Assembly: GCA_937884635.1 (NCBI GenBank)
Contig: CALGBW010000051.1
Span: forward strand, 8,553-72,552
Reading direction: 5' to 3'
Origin: an uncultured Chlamydiaceae bacterium
GTDB lineage: Bacteria; Chlamydiota; Chlamydiia; Chlamydiales; Chlamydiaceae
Length of the DNA: 64,000 bases
Shown piece by piece: positions 8,718-17,764 of the stretch (the stretch's first letter is position 1; each line of letters opens with the position of its first letter). The notes beneath the pieces are model-generated. The model was not told the origin of the DNA and did no database searches. It saw only the letters and a program-made list of their open reading frames with translations. Both the position numbers and the translations under genes were made by a program.

Positions 8718-9836
8718 ATGTCAGTTGCTGCAGAGTCAACACCTAGTTGGATACAGTATCGTAATGATTTTTTACGTTCTTTAGATAAGGAGGTAGAGGA
8801 GCTTTCTCTACCTACTTTCCCTAAGAGGGAGTGTGAACGTAAACTAAAAGAGAAATTTCATCTCGAAGAGATGAGCATTTCTATTCAATCTAGGGGCATG
8901 CTAGCAGCAGCTGATGCTGTTCTAGATTTTGGCTCACAGGTATTGCTACAACCTTTACTTGTTCAACCATTTGAAGTAGGGGACTGTTATTTTATCACAG
9001 CTGAGCAAGACTTACAGCAACTTATGGTGGTTGTATTTAATGATGCGAGTCTTGCTTCTTACTTCTATGAAAAAGATAAGCTTTTAGGTTTCCATTATTA
9101 TTTCCTAGCAGAGCTCTGCAAACTGTTTCAGGCCGTTTCTTGGATCCCCTCTTTGTCTGTTAAGTTATCGGGGGATGTAGGGTTTTCTTCTAGAGGGCTT
9201 CAAGGTGAGTTTGAAGTTGTTGATATTAGTTGTAAGATGGATGGGGTCTATATTCGTTTTGGGTTGCTGATCCCCGCTGCAACATTTGCTAGCTTCCATC
9301 AGTATTTCGAAGGCCTACATCAAGAATTTGATGTTAAGAAAGTAAATCCAAATTTACCTCTTTCTCTATCGGTACAAGTAGGCTCTTGTTTATTGACTCA
9401 GGAAGAGAGGAGTCAGATTGTTCCTGGTAGCTTTATTTTATTAGATAGTTGTTTATTTGATCCTGATACGGGAGAAAGTGGCGCATTAATTACCGTAGAA
9501 GGGAAACAGTTCTTTGGGGGGCGTTTTCTATCTCCTCGTTCCGGTGAGTTTAAAATTACAGGGTTCTTGAATTTACAAGAAGAACCTGCCGCAGATGCGG
9601 GGACAGGGCAGTCTTCCGATCCAGTATCAAGTGACCATATGAAATTAACCGCTGAGGTTATTCGGTATACCATTACAGTAGATGAGTTTTTAAAACTCTC
9701 TAGTAGTAGTATATTAGATTTGCAAGGTTCTCATCCTTCTCGTGGAGTCCATCTCATGATTAATGGTCAGAAAGTCGGTAGAGGGGAGATTGTAGCATTA
9801 GGCGATGTATTAGGTATAAGAGTGCTAGAAATATAG
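8718..9836 (+). CDS. cdsQ: Type III secretion C-ring / sorting platform protein CdsQ
   Basis: 372-residue member of the SctQ family (CT672). The C-terminal region (about 295-372) is the SpoA/FliN-like domain: EVIRYTITVDEFLKLSSSSI, then LMINGQKVGRGEIVALGD, which closely follows the FliN pattern. The N-terminal two thirds is the variable SctQ part. It forms the cytosolic ring that binds CdsD and the ATPase complex. It follows cdsP by 10 bases and precedes the kinase by 9. Confidence 0.93.
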   Translation: MSVAAESTPSWIQYRNDFLRSLDKEVEELSLPTFPKRECERKLKEKFHLEEMSISIQSRGMLAAADAVLDFGSQVLLQPLLVQPFEVGDCYFITAEQDLQQLMVVVFNDASLASYFYEKDKLLGFHYYFLAELCKLFQAVSWIPSLSVKLSGDVGFSSRGLQGEFEVVDISCKMDGVYIRFGLLIPAATFASFHQYFEGLHQEFDVKKVNPNLPLSLSVQVGSCLLTQEERSQIVPGSFILLDSCLFDPDTGESGALITVEGKQFFGGRFLSPRSGEFKITGFLNLQEEPAADAGTGQSSDPVSSDHMKLTAEVIRYTITVDEFLKLSSSSILDLQGSHPSRGVHLMINGQKVGRGEIVALGDVLGIRVLEI

Positions 9837-9845
9837 TGAACTCGT

Positions 9846-11312
9846 ATGCAGAAGACATGTGTGTGCATCGGGGGTTACCGTATTGTTAAGGTATTAAAGC
9901 AGAAAGTAGGTTCTGCTGTTTACCTCGGGTCACATGAGAAGGATTCCCATTATGGGGTGATCAAGGTCCTGACCTCGCCGTTTATTTTTAATCGTCAGCA
10001 TGTGGAAAGATTTGTTCGGGAAGCGCAGATCTTACAGCAAGCTTCTCACCCTTGTATTGTGAAGTTCTATCACCACGGTGAGTGGGAAAAGGGATTGTAT
10101 CTGGCTATGGAATTTGTGCCAGGAATTTCTTTGAAAGACTATATCATAACACGCTCAATTTCCTTGCCCCAGGCTATAGAGATTATATTGATGGTAGCTG
10201 AGGCTCTTGGTCATCTGCATAGTCAAAAACTGTTACATCGCGATATAAAGCCAGACAATATTATACTTACTCCTGATGGGCGCGTGAAGCTCATTGATTT
10301 AGGCCTTGCTGCCTGGGGAGAAGGACGCCCGAGTACTTGTATAGGGACCTTAGGGTATATGAGCCCAGAGCAAGACTTAAATGGTGCTCTCACCCCCGCT
10401 TCGGATTTGTATTCACTGGCGATTGTTGCTTATGAGTTAATTCTTGGAGGTCTTTCCGCGGGGAAAGTCCATCTGTCTTTACTTCCGGAAAGGATTGCCA
10501 GATTATTAGCGCGGGCCTTACAGCCGAATCCAGAAGCGAGATATCCTTCTGTTAAAGCATGGATCTCAGCATTACGTGAGTATCAAGAACGGGATTTGAT
10601 TGCAGATTTACGTTATAGTGATGTGCGAGCAATCGGGCAGAGAGATTTGTCTCAACAGCGGGAATGGTTATCTCCTCAAGAGCTTTCTCTGCCACATTGG
10701 TTATCAGGAGAGGTGCAGCAAACGGAGTACTCCCCATTTCCATATGTATACTACGAGGGGATACCATCTCCTTTTGGTTATTCCTTATGGTTTTGTTTCA
10801 GTCCAACAGGCTTTTCTGTTTTGGCTTTGGCTGTGATGAAGAATTTAGTTAGTCAATGGGGAGATCAACAAAATATTCGGAATACATTATACAGAATTCA
10901 CGAAGAATTTTTGCGCATGCATGTCCCTGTTGGTAGAGAAGGATTGTCCGTAGTTTGCTTAGTTTTTTTACAAGAAAAACAAGAAGTGTCGTGCTTTTCT
11001 TGTGGTAAAACTACTTTCTCGTTAAAAAAACAGGAAGGCGTTATGCGCTGTATGACAACGCAGACAGTTGGTTTAGGAGCACCTTCTCCGTTGCATATCC
11101 AAGAAACCAAGGTTGCGTGGGAAATAGGAGATGAAGCAGTATTACGAAATTTATGGGACTTTACTGCAGCCCCTCCCTCATACACAGAGTTGAAAGATAG
11201 GAAACAAAGCGCTATATTCTGCCCAGCAGAGTGTAGGAAGAGTGAAGATTTTCGGGAATCGGAAGTAAGTCCTTATCCTTCAATGCTTATTAGCTTAAAA
11301 AGAGTCCGGTGA
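9846..11312 (+). CDS. pkn5: Serine/threonine protein kinase Pkn5-like
   Basis: 488 residues with an N-terminal Hanks-type kinase domain (about 8-245) and a C-terminal region of unknown fold. The catalytic HRDIKPDN is intact near residue 132 and the VIKVL lysine is present. The magnesium loop reads DLG instead of DFG, and the glycine-rich loop is degenerate (KQKVGSAVYLG). GYMSPEQ follows as in active kinases. It corresponds to CT673. Position inside the T3S operon, beside FHA protein CdsD, suggests a regulator or secreted effector of the system. Whether it is catalytically strong is doubtful given the altered loops. Confidence 0.9.
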   Translation: MQKTCVCIGGYRIVKVLKQKVGSAVYLGSHEKDSHYGVIKVLTSPFIFNRQHVERFVREAQILQQASHPCIVKFYHHGEWEKGLYLAMEFVPGISLKDYIITRSISLPQAIEIILMVAEALGHLHSQKLLHRDIKPDNIILTPDGRVKLIDLGLAAWGEGRPSTCIGTLGYMSPEQDLNGALTPASDLYSLAIVAYELILGGLSAGKVHLSLLPERIARLLARALQPNPEARYPSVKAWISALREYQERDLIADLRYSDVRAIGQRDLSQQREWLSPQELSLPHWLSGEVQQTEYSPFPYVYYEGIPSPFGYSLWFCFSPTGFSVLALAVMKNLVSQWGDQQNIRNTLYRIHEEFLRMHVPVGREGLSVVCLVFLQEKQEVSCFSCGKTTFSLKKQEGVMRCMTTQTVGLGAPSPLHIQETKVAWEIGDEAVLRNLWDFTAAPPSYTELKDRKQSAIFCPAECRKSEDFRESEVSPYPSMLISLKRVR

Positions 11313-14017
11313 ACATAGTGACATCGAAATTAGCAAAACGAATTTTACAGACGATAAGCAAGAAAAAAAGAAAAATAGGGTTATTCGTTGCTCTGTCTTT
11401 CTTGGACGTCGTTTTACTGGGTGTAAATTCTCAAGATTGCGTCAAAAATGCGTCTCCTTCTACACAGAATTGTCCTCCAGGGGGAGAGATTGCTGCTTGT
11501 CCAAGAAACACTGCGAGTAAGTCTGCTCGGAAATCAGAGAAAGCTTCCTATAGTAAGCTGCCACCTAAACCCTCGGTGAAACCTGTTCCTCCTAAGACAC
11601 AAACGCGACATTTCAAGAAGTCTTCTCAGAGCTTCTCTCAGAACACTATTCCTTTAGAAGGGAAAAAACGTATAGAAGCGCGTGCTCAAAAGGGTGCTCC
11701 TCAAGGAAATTCTGCGAATCAAGCCGTTTCTCATAAAAAAGGAATGGGAGAGAAAGAATCCCAAGGTGAGAAGCAGCTGTGGGCAGATAAGCAAGCCTAT
11801 GCTCGTCGGGCTGTTCATGCCGCTAGCCTAGGAACGCCACAGGAAGAGAACGCACAAAAAGTAGCTGAGCCAGAGACTGCTCACTCCCCAGCCGGTGGAG
11901 GAGGTGCTCCTGTCTCTCCCACTGGAAATGTTATCCCAGCAGTGGTAGAGCAGGTACGCTTATCCTCTCAGGATAGCGAAGAAGATAAGAAAGTTCTGCA
12001 GCGTTTAAGTCAGAAGGTTTCTTGCGAAGATTTACAAAGTAATGGTTACACAGTTAACTTCGAAGATATTTCTGTTTTAGAATTGCTACAATTCGTTAGC
12101 AAGATCTCTGGAACGAATTTCGTTTTTGATAGTAATGACCTTCAGTTCAATGTAACTATTGTTTCCCATGATCCTACATCTGTAGATGACCTCTCAACAA
12201 TCCTCTTGCAAGTATTAAAAATGCATGATTTGAAAGTTGTAGAGCAGGGGAATAACGTTTTAATCTACCGTAACCCGCATATTTCTAAGTTATCGACTGT
12301 GGTGACAGATGGCTCTGCGAAGGAAACCTGCGAAGCGGTTGTAGTCACACGAGTTTTCCGGTTACACAGTGTTAGTCCATCAGCGGCAGTGAATATCATC
12401 CAGCCCTTGCTATCGCACGATGCAATCATCAGCGCGTCTGAGTCTACTCGCCATGTGATTGTATCCGATATAGCAGGGAATATTGAAAAGGTTCATGAGA
12501 TTTTAACTGCATTAGATTCACCCAGTAATTCCGTGGATATGGTGGACTATGAAGTCCTGTATGCGAATCCAGCTTCCTTGGTCAGCTATTGCCAAGATGT
12601 GTTAGGCGCTATGTCGGATAAAGATCACTTTCAGATTTTTATCCAGCCCGGAACGAACAAGATTTTTGTTGTAGCCTCCCCACGTTTGACCTCCAAAGCC
12701 ATCGAATTATTGCGTTCTTTGGATATCCCAGAAATGGCTCATACATTGGATGATGTAACGGGGGCGAATTCCAGCATGGGAGGTTCTGGAGCTGGGAATC
12801 CAAAGAGCTTACGCTTCTTCATGTACAAGTTAAAATACCAGAATGGTGCTGCTATTGCGCAGGCAATTCATGATATTGGATACAACTTGTATGTCACGAC
12901 AGCAATGGATGAGGATTTCATCAATACGTTAAACAGTATCCAATGGTTGGATGTGAACAACTCAATTGTTGTCATCGGAAACCAAACAAATGTGGATAAG
13001 GTTGTCAGCTTATTAAATGGATTAGACCTCCCTCCTAAACAAGTCTATATAGAAGTCTTGATCCTTGAGACGAGCTTAGAGAAGTCTTGGGATTTCGGAG
13101 TGCAGTGGGTAGCTCTTGGTGATGAGCAAGGAAAAGTGGCGTATGCTTCTGGCTTGCTCAGCAATACCAGCATTACCAACCCTGCTCAATCTACGGTTGG
13201 AGGCTCTCCGTCTCCATCAAGTATCCCACTTCCTACACCTGGGCAGCTGGCTGGTATTAGTGATATGATGTATGGCTCCTCAGCGTTTGGCCTGGGAATT
13301 ATCGGGAATGTTTTGAGCCATAAGGGCCGTTCCTTCCTGACATTAGGAGCTTTGCTGAGTGCATTAGATCAAGATGGGGATACAACAATTGTATTAAACC
13401 CTCGTATCATGGCTCAGGATACTCAACAAGCTTCATTCTTTGTAGGACAGACAATCCCATTCCAAACGACAAGCACGGTCATTCAGGAAACAGGATCTGT
13501 CACGCAGAACATAGAATATGAAGATATCGGGGTGAATCTCGTTGTTACGTCAACGGTTGCTCCTAACAACGTAGTCACATTGCAGATAGAACAGACCATT
13601 TCTGAGTTACACTCTGCTCAGGGAGTCTTAACTCCTGTTACAGATAAGACATTTGCAGCAACACGCTTGCAAGTACCCGATGGGTGTTTCCTCGTGATGA
13701 GTGGACACATTCGTGATAAGACTACAAAGATCGTATCCGGAGTTCCCGTGTTAAGTTCTTTACCTTTGTTAAGGGGATTGTTCAGCCGTACGATAGACCA
13801 AAGGCAAAAACGAAATATCATGATTTTCATTAAGCCTAAGGTAATAAGTACGTTTGAAGAAGGAACTCTCTTAACAAATAAAGAAGGATACCGTTACAAT
13901 TGGGAGGCGGAACCAGGCTCTATGCAAGTAGCACCTCGTCATGCTCCTGAATGTCAGAAGGCCCCGGTTCTCCAAGCAGAAAGTGATTTTAAGATGCTTG
14001 AGTTAGAAGCTCAGTAG
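11309..14017 (+). CDS. cdsC: Type III secretion outer-membrane secretin CdsC
   Basis: 902 residues, SctC/secretin family (CT674). The N-terminus has a basic stretch and a hydrophobic segment (IGLFVALSFLDVVLLGV), acting as the export signal. A Ser/Lys/Pro-rich spacer of about 200 residues follows. Then come the N0-N3 ring-forming domains (from about 245) and the beta-barrel secretin domain (about 590-860) with VYIEVLILETSLEKSWDFGVQW and the final VPVLSSLPLLRGLFS. It forms the outer-membrane gate of the injectisome. GTG at 11309 overlaps the pkn5 stop by 4 bases, implying translational coupling. It is the last gene of the operon. Confidence 0.96.
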   Translation: MNIVTSKLAKRILQTISKKKRKIGLFVALSFLDVVLLGVNSQDCVKNASPSTQNCPPGGEIAACPRNTASKSARKSEKASYSKLPPKPSVKPVPPKTQTRHFKKSSQSFSQNTIPLEGKKRIEARAQKGAPQGNSANQAVSHKKGMGEKESQGEKQLWADKQAYARRAVHAASLGTPQEENAQKVAEPETAHSPAGGGGAPVSPTGNVIPAVVEQVRLSSQDSEEDKKVLQRLSQKVSCEDLQSNGYTVNFEDISVLELLQFVSKISGTNFVFDSNDLQFNVTIVSHDPTSVDDLSTILLQVLKMHDLKVVEQGNNVLIYRNPHISKLSTVVTDGSAKETCEAVVVTRVFRLHSVSPSAAVNIIQPLLSHDAIISASESTRHVIVSDIAGNIEKVHEILTALDSPSNSVDMVDYEVLYANPASLVSYCQDVLGAMSDKDHFQIFIQPGTNKIFVVASPRLTSKAIELLRSLDIPEMAHTLDDVTGANSSMGGSGAGNPKSLRFFMYKLKYQNGAAIAQAIHDIGYNLYVTTAMDEDFINTLNSIQWLDVNNSIVVIGNQTNVDKVVSLLNGLDLPPKQVYIEVLILETSLEKSWDFGVQWVALGDEQGKVAYASGLLSNTSITNPAQSTVGGSPSPSSIPLPTPGQLAGISDMMYGSSAFGLGIIGNVLSHKGRSFLTLGALLSALDQDGDTTIVLNPRIMAQDTQQASFFVGQTIPFQTTSTVIQETGSVTQNIEYEDIGVNLVVTSTVAPNNVVTLQIEQTISELHSAQGVLTPVTDKTFAATRLQVPDGCFLVMSGHIRDKTTKIVSGVPVLSSLPLLRGLFSRTIDQRQKRNIMIFIKPKVISTFEEGTLLTNKEGYRYNWEAEPGSMQVAPRHAPECQKAPVLQAESDFKMLELEAQ

Positions 14018-14036
14018 ACAATTCGCTTGGTGGCGA

Positions 14037-14109
14037 GCCCGAATAGCTCAGTTGGTAGAGCAATGCATTCGTAACGCATAGGTCGTCGGTTCGATCCCGG
14101 CTTTGGGCA
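14037..14109 (+). tRNA. tRNA-Thr (anticodon CGT)
   Basis: A 73-base cloverleaf. The acceptor stem GCCCGAA pairs with TTTGGGC, D arm AGCTCAGTTGGTAGAGC is standard, the anticodon stem/loop ATGCATTCGTAACGCAT gives CGT, and the T arm is GTCGGTTCGATCCCGGC. It lies 19 bases after cdsC and is followed at once by a strong terminator, so it may be co-transcribed with the end of the T3S operon. The paralogue island begins immediately beyond it. Confidence 0.95.
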
Positions 14110-14122
14110 GTCTTCTATAATA

Positions 14123-14160
14123 ACCCGCCTCACACGGTTTGTGTGGACGCGGGTGTTTTT
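14123..14160 (+). terminator. Rho-independent terminator after tRNA-Thr
   Basis: The arms ACCCGC and GCGGGT (14123-14128, 14149-14154) enclose a second stem CACAC/GTGTG and are followed by a T run. It would stop transcription from the T3S operon and tRNA. It sits against the stop codon of the convergent island gene at 14159. Confidence 0.85.
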
Positions 14161-15256
14161 ATTTTTGTTCCGTGGAGGTAGAAGCTTTGGCTTCTTCAGG
14201 GAAGCTCTTTCCCGTTTCGAAGTCCTTAATAGGATATTGGCACATAGGTGAAGGATCTTCTAAGTTAGTAGGATCGTCATAGTGACGTAAGAAGACAACT
14301 GCGGATTCCGCCGCCATAGTATCGGCATCCGGATGTGCAATAGCCTCATTGAGGTCATCCGTACTTAAGAAGTTTGTTCGGTGTTCTTGCTGTGTTAGAG
14401 GTGTGATTGCTGACGCATCTATATGAGCGTTTTGAGCGATTAAGGCTTGCCCGCATAAATGGGTGAAGGTAGTGCCAAACATTCTATGTCGAGGTCTTGC
14501 TTCTGTATGCAGGGATCGGAAGAAGTGGGTAAGCCATTTGGTCGCTTGTTTCGCTGCCTGTATACCCAGACAGTCAGGGCCCTGCGGTGTGTGAATATTT
14601 AACAGAGACAGTGCACGTTTGAGTTTATTCCAATCTAAACGTGATATGAACCCTTGATTTCTTTTGAAGAGAATAATAGGTAGTCTTCCACTGGAAGAAG
14701 CGCTTTGTGAAATGATGTCCCAGACCTTGGCTGCAGTTACTTCTTCCGGACTCAAGGTTTGCATGGCAGCGGTTAATTCCTTCTGTAATTTACATAGGAA
14801 TCGGTTATTTAATTTTTCTTTGAAAGAGAATAAGTCTATCAAAGAAGATTCTGGGCGAGGAATGCGAGGACGCCTTTTTGCGGGGTGCTGTGAAGAGGTA
14901 GACTTGGGCCTTTCTAGATGTCGCGTTTTGCGTTTACACTTTTTGTGGGGGTGTTCTGTCGCTTCAGAAGTACCTTCTGAAGAGGAAGAGTCATCCCTCT
15001 TCCTCTTCACAGCTTTCTTAACTGCAGCCGATGTACTAGCTGCTGTACTGCTAGAAGTAGAAGGGGTAATGGTATGAGAACAACAGGGTTGCTCTCCGTC
15101 ATTGGCTTCGATTCCGCTGCTTGTGGATGGTCCTGAATAAAAAATAGAGTGTGTATCTATTCCTGAAGGCTGTGGCGTAGAAAGCGGATTATATGGAGGA
15201 CTAGAAGGCGAGCTAACAGGAGAAGGGTTACTACTATTTGAAGGGGATATTGTCAT
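14159..15256 (-). CDS. Island paralogue 1 (unknown function; Ser-rich N-terminus plus conserved core)
   Basis: 365-residue member of the island family; I do not recognise a known family. N-terminal modules in order: YNPL (22-25), DTHSIFY (34-40), GEQPCCS (54-60), first basic box KRKR (84-87), second basic box KKCKRKTRH (105-113). The core starts near 148: NNRFLCKLQKEL, PIILFKR (193-199), RLDWNKL (206-212), FTHLCGQAL (264-272), VVFLRH (320-325) and the closing YPIKDFE (341-347). The tail is Ser/Thr/Glu. It is the most distal gene of the island, probably last in the unit of paralogues 3-2-1, 68 bases after paralogue 2. Confidence 0.85.
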   Translation of the reverse strand: MTISPSNSSNPSPVSSPSSPPYNPLSTPQPSGIDTHSIFYSGPSTSSGIEANDGEQPCCSHTITPSTSSSTAASTSAAVKKAVKRKRDDSSSSEGTSEATEHPHKKCKRKTRHLERPKSTSSQHPAKRRPRIPRPESSLIDLFSFKEKLNNRFLCKLQKELTAAMQTLSPEEVTAAKVWDIISQSASSSGRLPIILFKRNQGFISRLDWNKLKRALSLLNIHTPQGPDCLGIQAAKQATKWLTHFFRSLHTEARPRHRMFGTTFTHLCGQALIAQNAHIDASAITPLTQQEHRTNFLSTDDLNEAIAHPDADTMAAESAVVFLRHYDDPTNLEDPSPMCQYPIKDFETGKSFPEEAKASTSTEQK

Positions 15257-15324
15257 ATGATTCAGCCTTTTGTATTCATTATAGTTTATTCATAAACCCT
15301 TGGTTAGCCCTGCTATTCTATCAA

Positions 15325-16317
15325 TCATTCATGAAGGGGATAGTCAGCGGCGGAGATGTCACATTCTTTTTTCCAGCGTCTTTTTGAACGCCTCTGTGTA
15401 TCGTGCGACCACCTGTGTCGTAAGAGGCCAATGGCAGGTCGGGTAAGTATAGATTCGGGGTTGTTAATTGCTGTTTTCAAGTCCTCTCCCGATACGAAAC
15501 AGAATCGTTCTCTAATACCGGACAATGGATATGGCGTTGTAGGGGTAATACGGATACATTGTGTAGACAACGCTTGGGCACACAGGTGTGTGAACATAGC
15601 GGGTGATGTGTAACGCGGTTCTAGTCTGTCAAGGTGTTTACGGCGGTATAACAACTGCAGGAATCGGACGGCTTTTTCTGCCGCAGGTTTTCCTACCTCT
15701 CCTCCAAATCCTCCTTGGTTATCTTCTTTTTGCAGCCGAGCTAATGCCATGGTGAGCTTGTCCCAGTCTAATTTCATAGGAGGGTTGTTCTCACCACGGA
15801 GTACTATAACGTTGGGCTCATGTTCTGGAATTTTCTCTGGCACTTCATCACACTGCTCTTGGAACATGCTAGCCGCTATTTTATCGATTAGTTCGAGGTT
15901 CTCTTGAGCATGGTATACATCTGTTTGCATGCGCTGCATGAATAACGGGTTGAAAGCTGCTTGGACATCTGGTCGTAGTCCCATTTTACTGGGGATGAGG
16001 CTTGTACTTCTGGATGGGCCAGGCGCATCTCTTTCTTCGTAGGGAGTAAATGTATACCCACTACTAGTTGATGGCAGTGGAGAACCTGGACGTGGGGAGG
16101 TGCAAGGTTTTTTAGCTGGTGATGAGCCCTCACCGCTTGTTGGGCCACAATGCTTACGTTTTTGTGTGCATTTTCTTCTTTCAGAAGAACTACCTGCTTG
16201 TATGGCTGACTGGGCTACTGTTGTAACGGTAGAAGTAGACGTTGCCGTGGTAGTAGTTGTTGTGTAGCATGAGGGACTACTACTTGTTGTGCTAGAAGAT
16301 GATGAAATAGGGAACAT
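15325..16317 (-). CDS. Island paralogue 2 (unknown function; subgroup with paralogue 16)
   Basis: 330 residues. The N-terminus is Ser/Thr-rich with a basic box ending KRKH. The pre-core helix NPLFMQRMQTDVYHAQENLE followed by LIDKIAASMFQEQCDEVPE is almost the same as in paralogue 16 at the other end of the island, so these two form a subgroup. The core continues with KLDWDKLTMALARLQ, FTHLCAQAL and an acidic end ISAADYPLHE. The motif YPI-DFE is replaced. A 265-bp gap precedes it, so it may have its own promoter, although none with an A tract is seen there. Confidence 0.83.
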   Translation of the reverse strand: MFPISSSSSTTSSSPSCYTTTTTTATSTSTVTTVAQSAIQAGSSSERRKCTQKRKHCGPTSGEGSSPAKKPCTSPRPGSPLPSTSSGYTFTPYEERDAPGPSRSTSLIPSKMGLRPDVQAAFNPLFMQRMQTDVYHAQENLELIDKIAASMFQEQCDEVPEKIPEHEPNVIVLRGENNPPMKLDWDKLTMALARLQKEDNQGGFGGEVGKPAAEKAVRFLQLLYRRKHLDRLEPRYTSPAMFTHLCAQALSTQCIRITPTTPYPLSGIRERFCFVSGEDLKTAINNPESILTRPAIGLLRHRWSHDTQRRSKRRWKKECDISAADYPLHE

Positions 16318-16582
16318 AGTTATTTCATAGAAATTAATGTTTAAAACTATTTATCCAGGAGCACTTTAACTGGATAAAAGGCTTTATATTAGGAGGAATG
16401 GAGGTTCAAAGTTCTTTTACATTAGGGTTTCGTCTAGAAAAGGGAGCGTGTAGAGGTTGCCTTACTGTATAGACTTGCTATTATTAACATAATTGTAAGT
16501 AAGTCAAGTCAATTAAACAACTTAGAAATAATGTTTATAACGAAATTATTTAGTTTGTTTATAACAGCTATGAGTTTTTAAG
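16318..16582. other. 265-bp intergenic gap between paralogues 3 and 2
   Basis: No coding sequence is seen. It contains an inverted repeat TTATCCAG (16351-16358) and CTGGATAA (16370-16377). This could form a stem in the leader of paralogue 2 or act as a weak terminator. Flanking sequence is very A+T-rich. No A-tract promoter is present, unlike the other long gaps of the island. Confidence 0.5.
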
Positions 16583-17503
16583 TTATTCACCATTATCCTC
16601 TGGGCCTTCTTCTTCTGGTCTTAGGATATTAGTGCCCTTATGTTGCAATAAGGAAACAGCCCATTGGTTATTGAAGGTTATTTTGGGATCACGTTCTGTT
16701 TCTCGTACGTCTGTCCCGGAGATGAAGCTAGTTTTGGCAACAATATCTTCGCAAGGTATGGTTGGTTTTACCCAGATGTTTTGTGCGGCAAGTGCTAATG
16801 CGCATTGACGGGTAAATAGAGCACCGTTAGTGAAGGTTGGTGTTCGCTTGCGCTTTTGACCAGGTTGGTTATATAAATTTTTTAGTATTTTTACAATGTT
16901 AATAGAGTCTGCGGCGCCTATTTTCTGTAGTGCGGTAATTTGTAGTGGCGTTTGTTTTTCTAAACGTTGAATAGCATTTTTGAGTTTGTTCCAATCCAGT
17001 CGGTTAGCATGTAGGGCATTCCTTTTTATATATAAAACCGGTTCTGGTTGTACGTCTTGCCCATAAGTACTTGCAAAAAGCTGCAAAACTTTTAGGTCCA
17101 TTTCATCAATGTTTTGCTGAGCAAGGTAAATTTCTTTTTGTAATTTGCTTACAAGTATTCCGTTCCATATGGAGCGGCAAGCATGACGTTGCGGATGCGT
17201 CGAACCCTTGGTCATGGAATGTTTAAGAAGCAGTTTTTTGCGTACGCACATAGGAACTTTTCGGCTCTTTACTGGCTCCGATTTAGCTTGAGGGAGAGCC
17301 CGGGTAGCAGCCTGTGTTGTAGTCGCAGCTTTTGCATGCAAATTGGAAACAACAGATTCAAGATGACGTGTTTTCTGTTTTTTCTTCTTTGGGGATGTGG
17401 AGGTGTTTTCAGGAGATTCGGAATGAGGGCGTTTACGTGATGGAGATGAGGTTGATGTAGACGGGGTAGGACTACTTCCTGAAGGGGATATAGGAGAACT
17501 CAT
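16583..17503 (-). CDS. Island paralogue 3 (unknown function; shortest member)
   Basis: 306 residues, the shortest intact member. The N-terminus is Ser/Pro-rich (MSSPISPSGSSPTPSTSTS) with basic boxes RKR and KKKKQKTRH. An extra Lys/Arg-rich linker (KSRKVPMCVRKKLLLK) lies before the core, making this the most basic member. The core has VSKLQKEIYLAQQNI, NRLDWNKL and FTRQCALALAAQNIWV. The usual YPI-DFE end is missing; it ends in Glu/Gly/Asp instead. An A-tract promoter lies about 75 bases upstream of the ATG, so it heads the last transcription unit. Confidence 0.83.
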   Translation of the reverse strand: MSSPISPSGSSPTPSTSTSSPSRKRPHSESPENTSTSPKKKKQKTRHLESVVSNLHAKAATTTQAATRALPQAKSEPVKSRKVPMCVRKKLLLKHSMTKGSTHPQRHACRSIWNGILVSKLQKEIYLAQQNIDEMDLKVLQLFASTYGQDVQPEPVLYIKRNALHANRLDWNKLKNAIQRLEKQTPLQITALQKIGAADSINIVKILKNLYNQPGQKRKRTPTFTNGALFTRQCALALAAQNIWVKPTIPCEDIVAKTSFISGTDVRETERDPKITFNNQWAVSLLQHKGTNILRPEEEGPEDNGE

Positions 17504-17575
17504 GATGGTTTATAAATTGCACTTTTATTTGAGTTTAGTTTGCTTTTAAAAAGAATTTTTTTTTCTTTTTTTTTT

Positions 17576-17602
17576 AGTTTATTTTTTTTTTTTTTTTTGC
17601 AA
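17576..17602 (-). promoter_or_regulatory. A-tract promoter of paralogue 3
   Basis: Read on the minus strand: TTGCAA (17597-17602), then 15 further A, then TAAACT (17576-17581). The -35/-10 spacing is 15 bases, set entirely by the homopolymer (17 T in total on the plus strand). Slippage would change spacing directly, so expression is expected to vary with tract length. Confidence 0.7.
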
Positions 17603-17686
17603 TTTATAAGGTTTTTTAATTTTTTAATTAAAATTAAATTGTTTTTGAATGTTTTTAATTTTAAATATTGCGTTATCAAAATAGAA

Positions 17687-17704
17687 AGATAGCGCGGCTT
17701 ATCT
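17687..17704 (-). terminator. Possible terminator after paralogue 4
   Basis: Minus-strand stem AGATA...TATCT with a GC-rich loop, followed by TTCTATTTT. It lies 60 bases downstream of paralogue 4 and just upstream of the paralogue 3 promoter, so it could separate the two transcription units. The stem is short. Confidence 0.4.
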
Positions 17705-17764
17705 GTGAGGGTTTCAACCTCGGTATATGGGTGTTTTAGAATTTTAATGACATGAGTAATGAAG

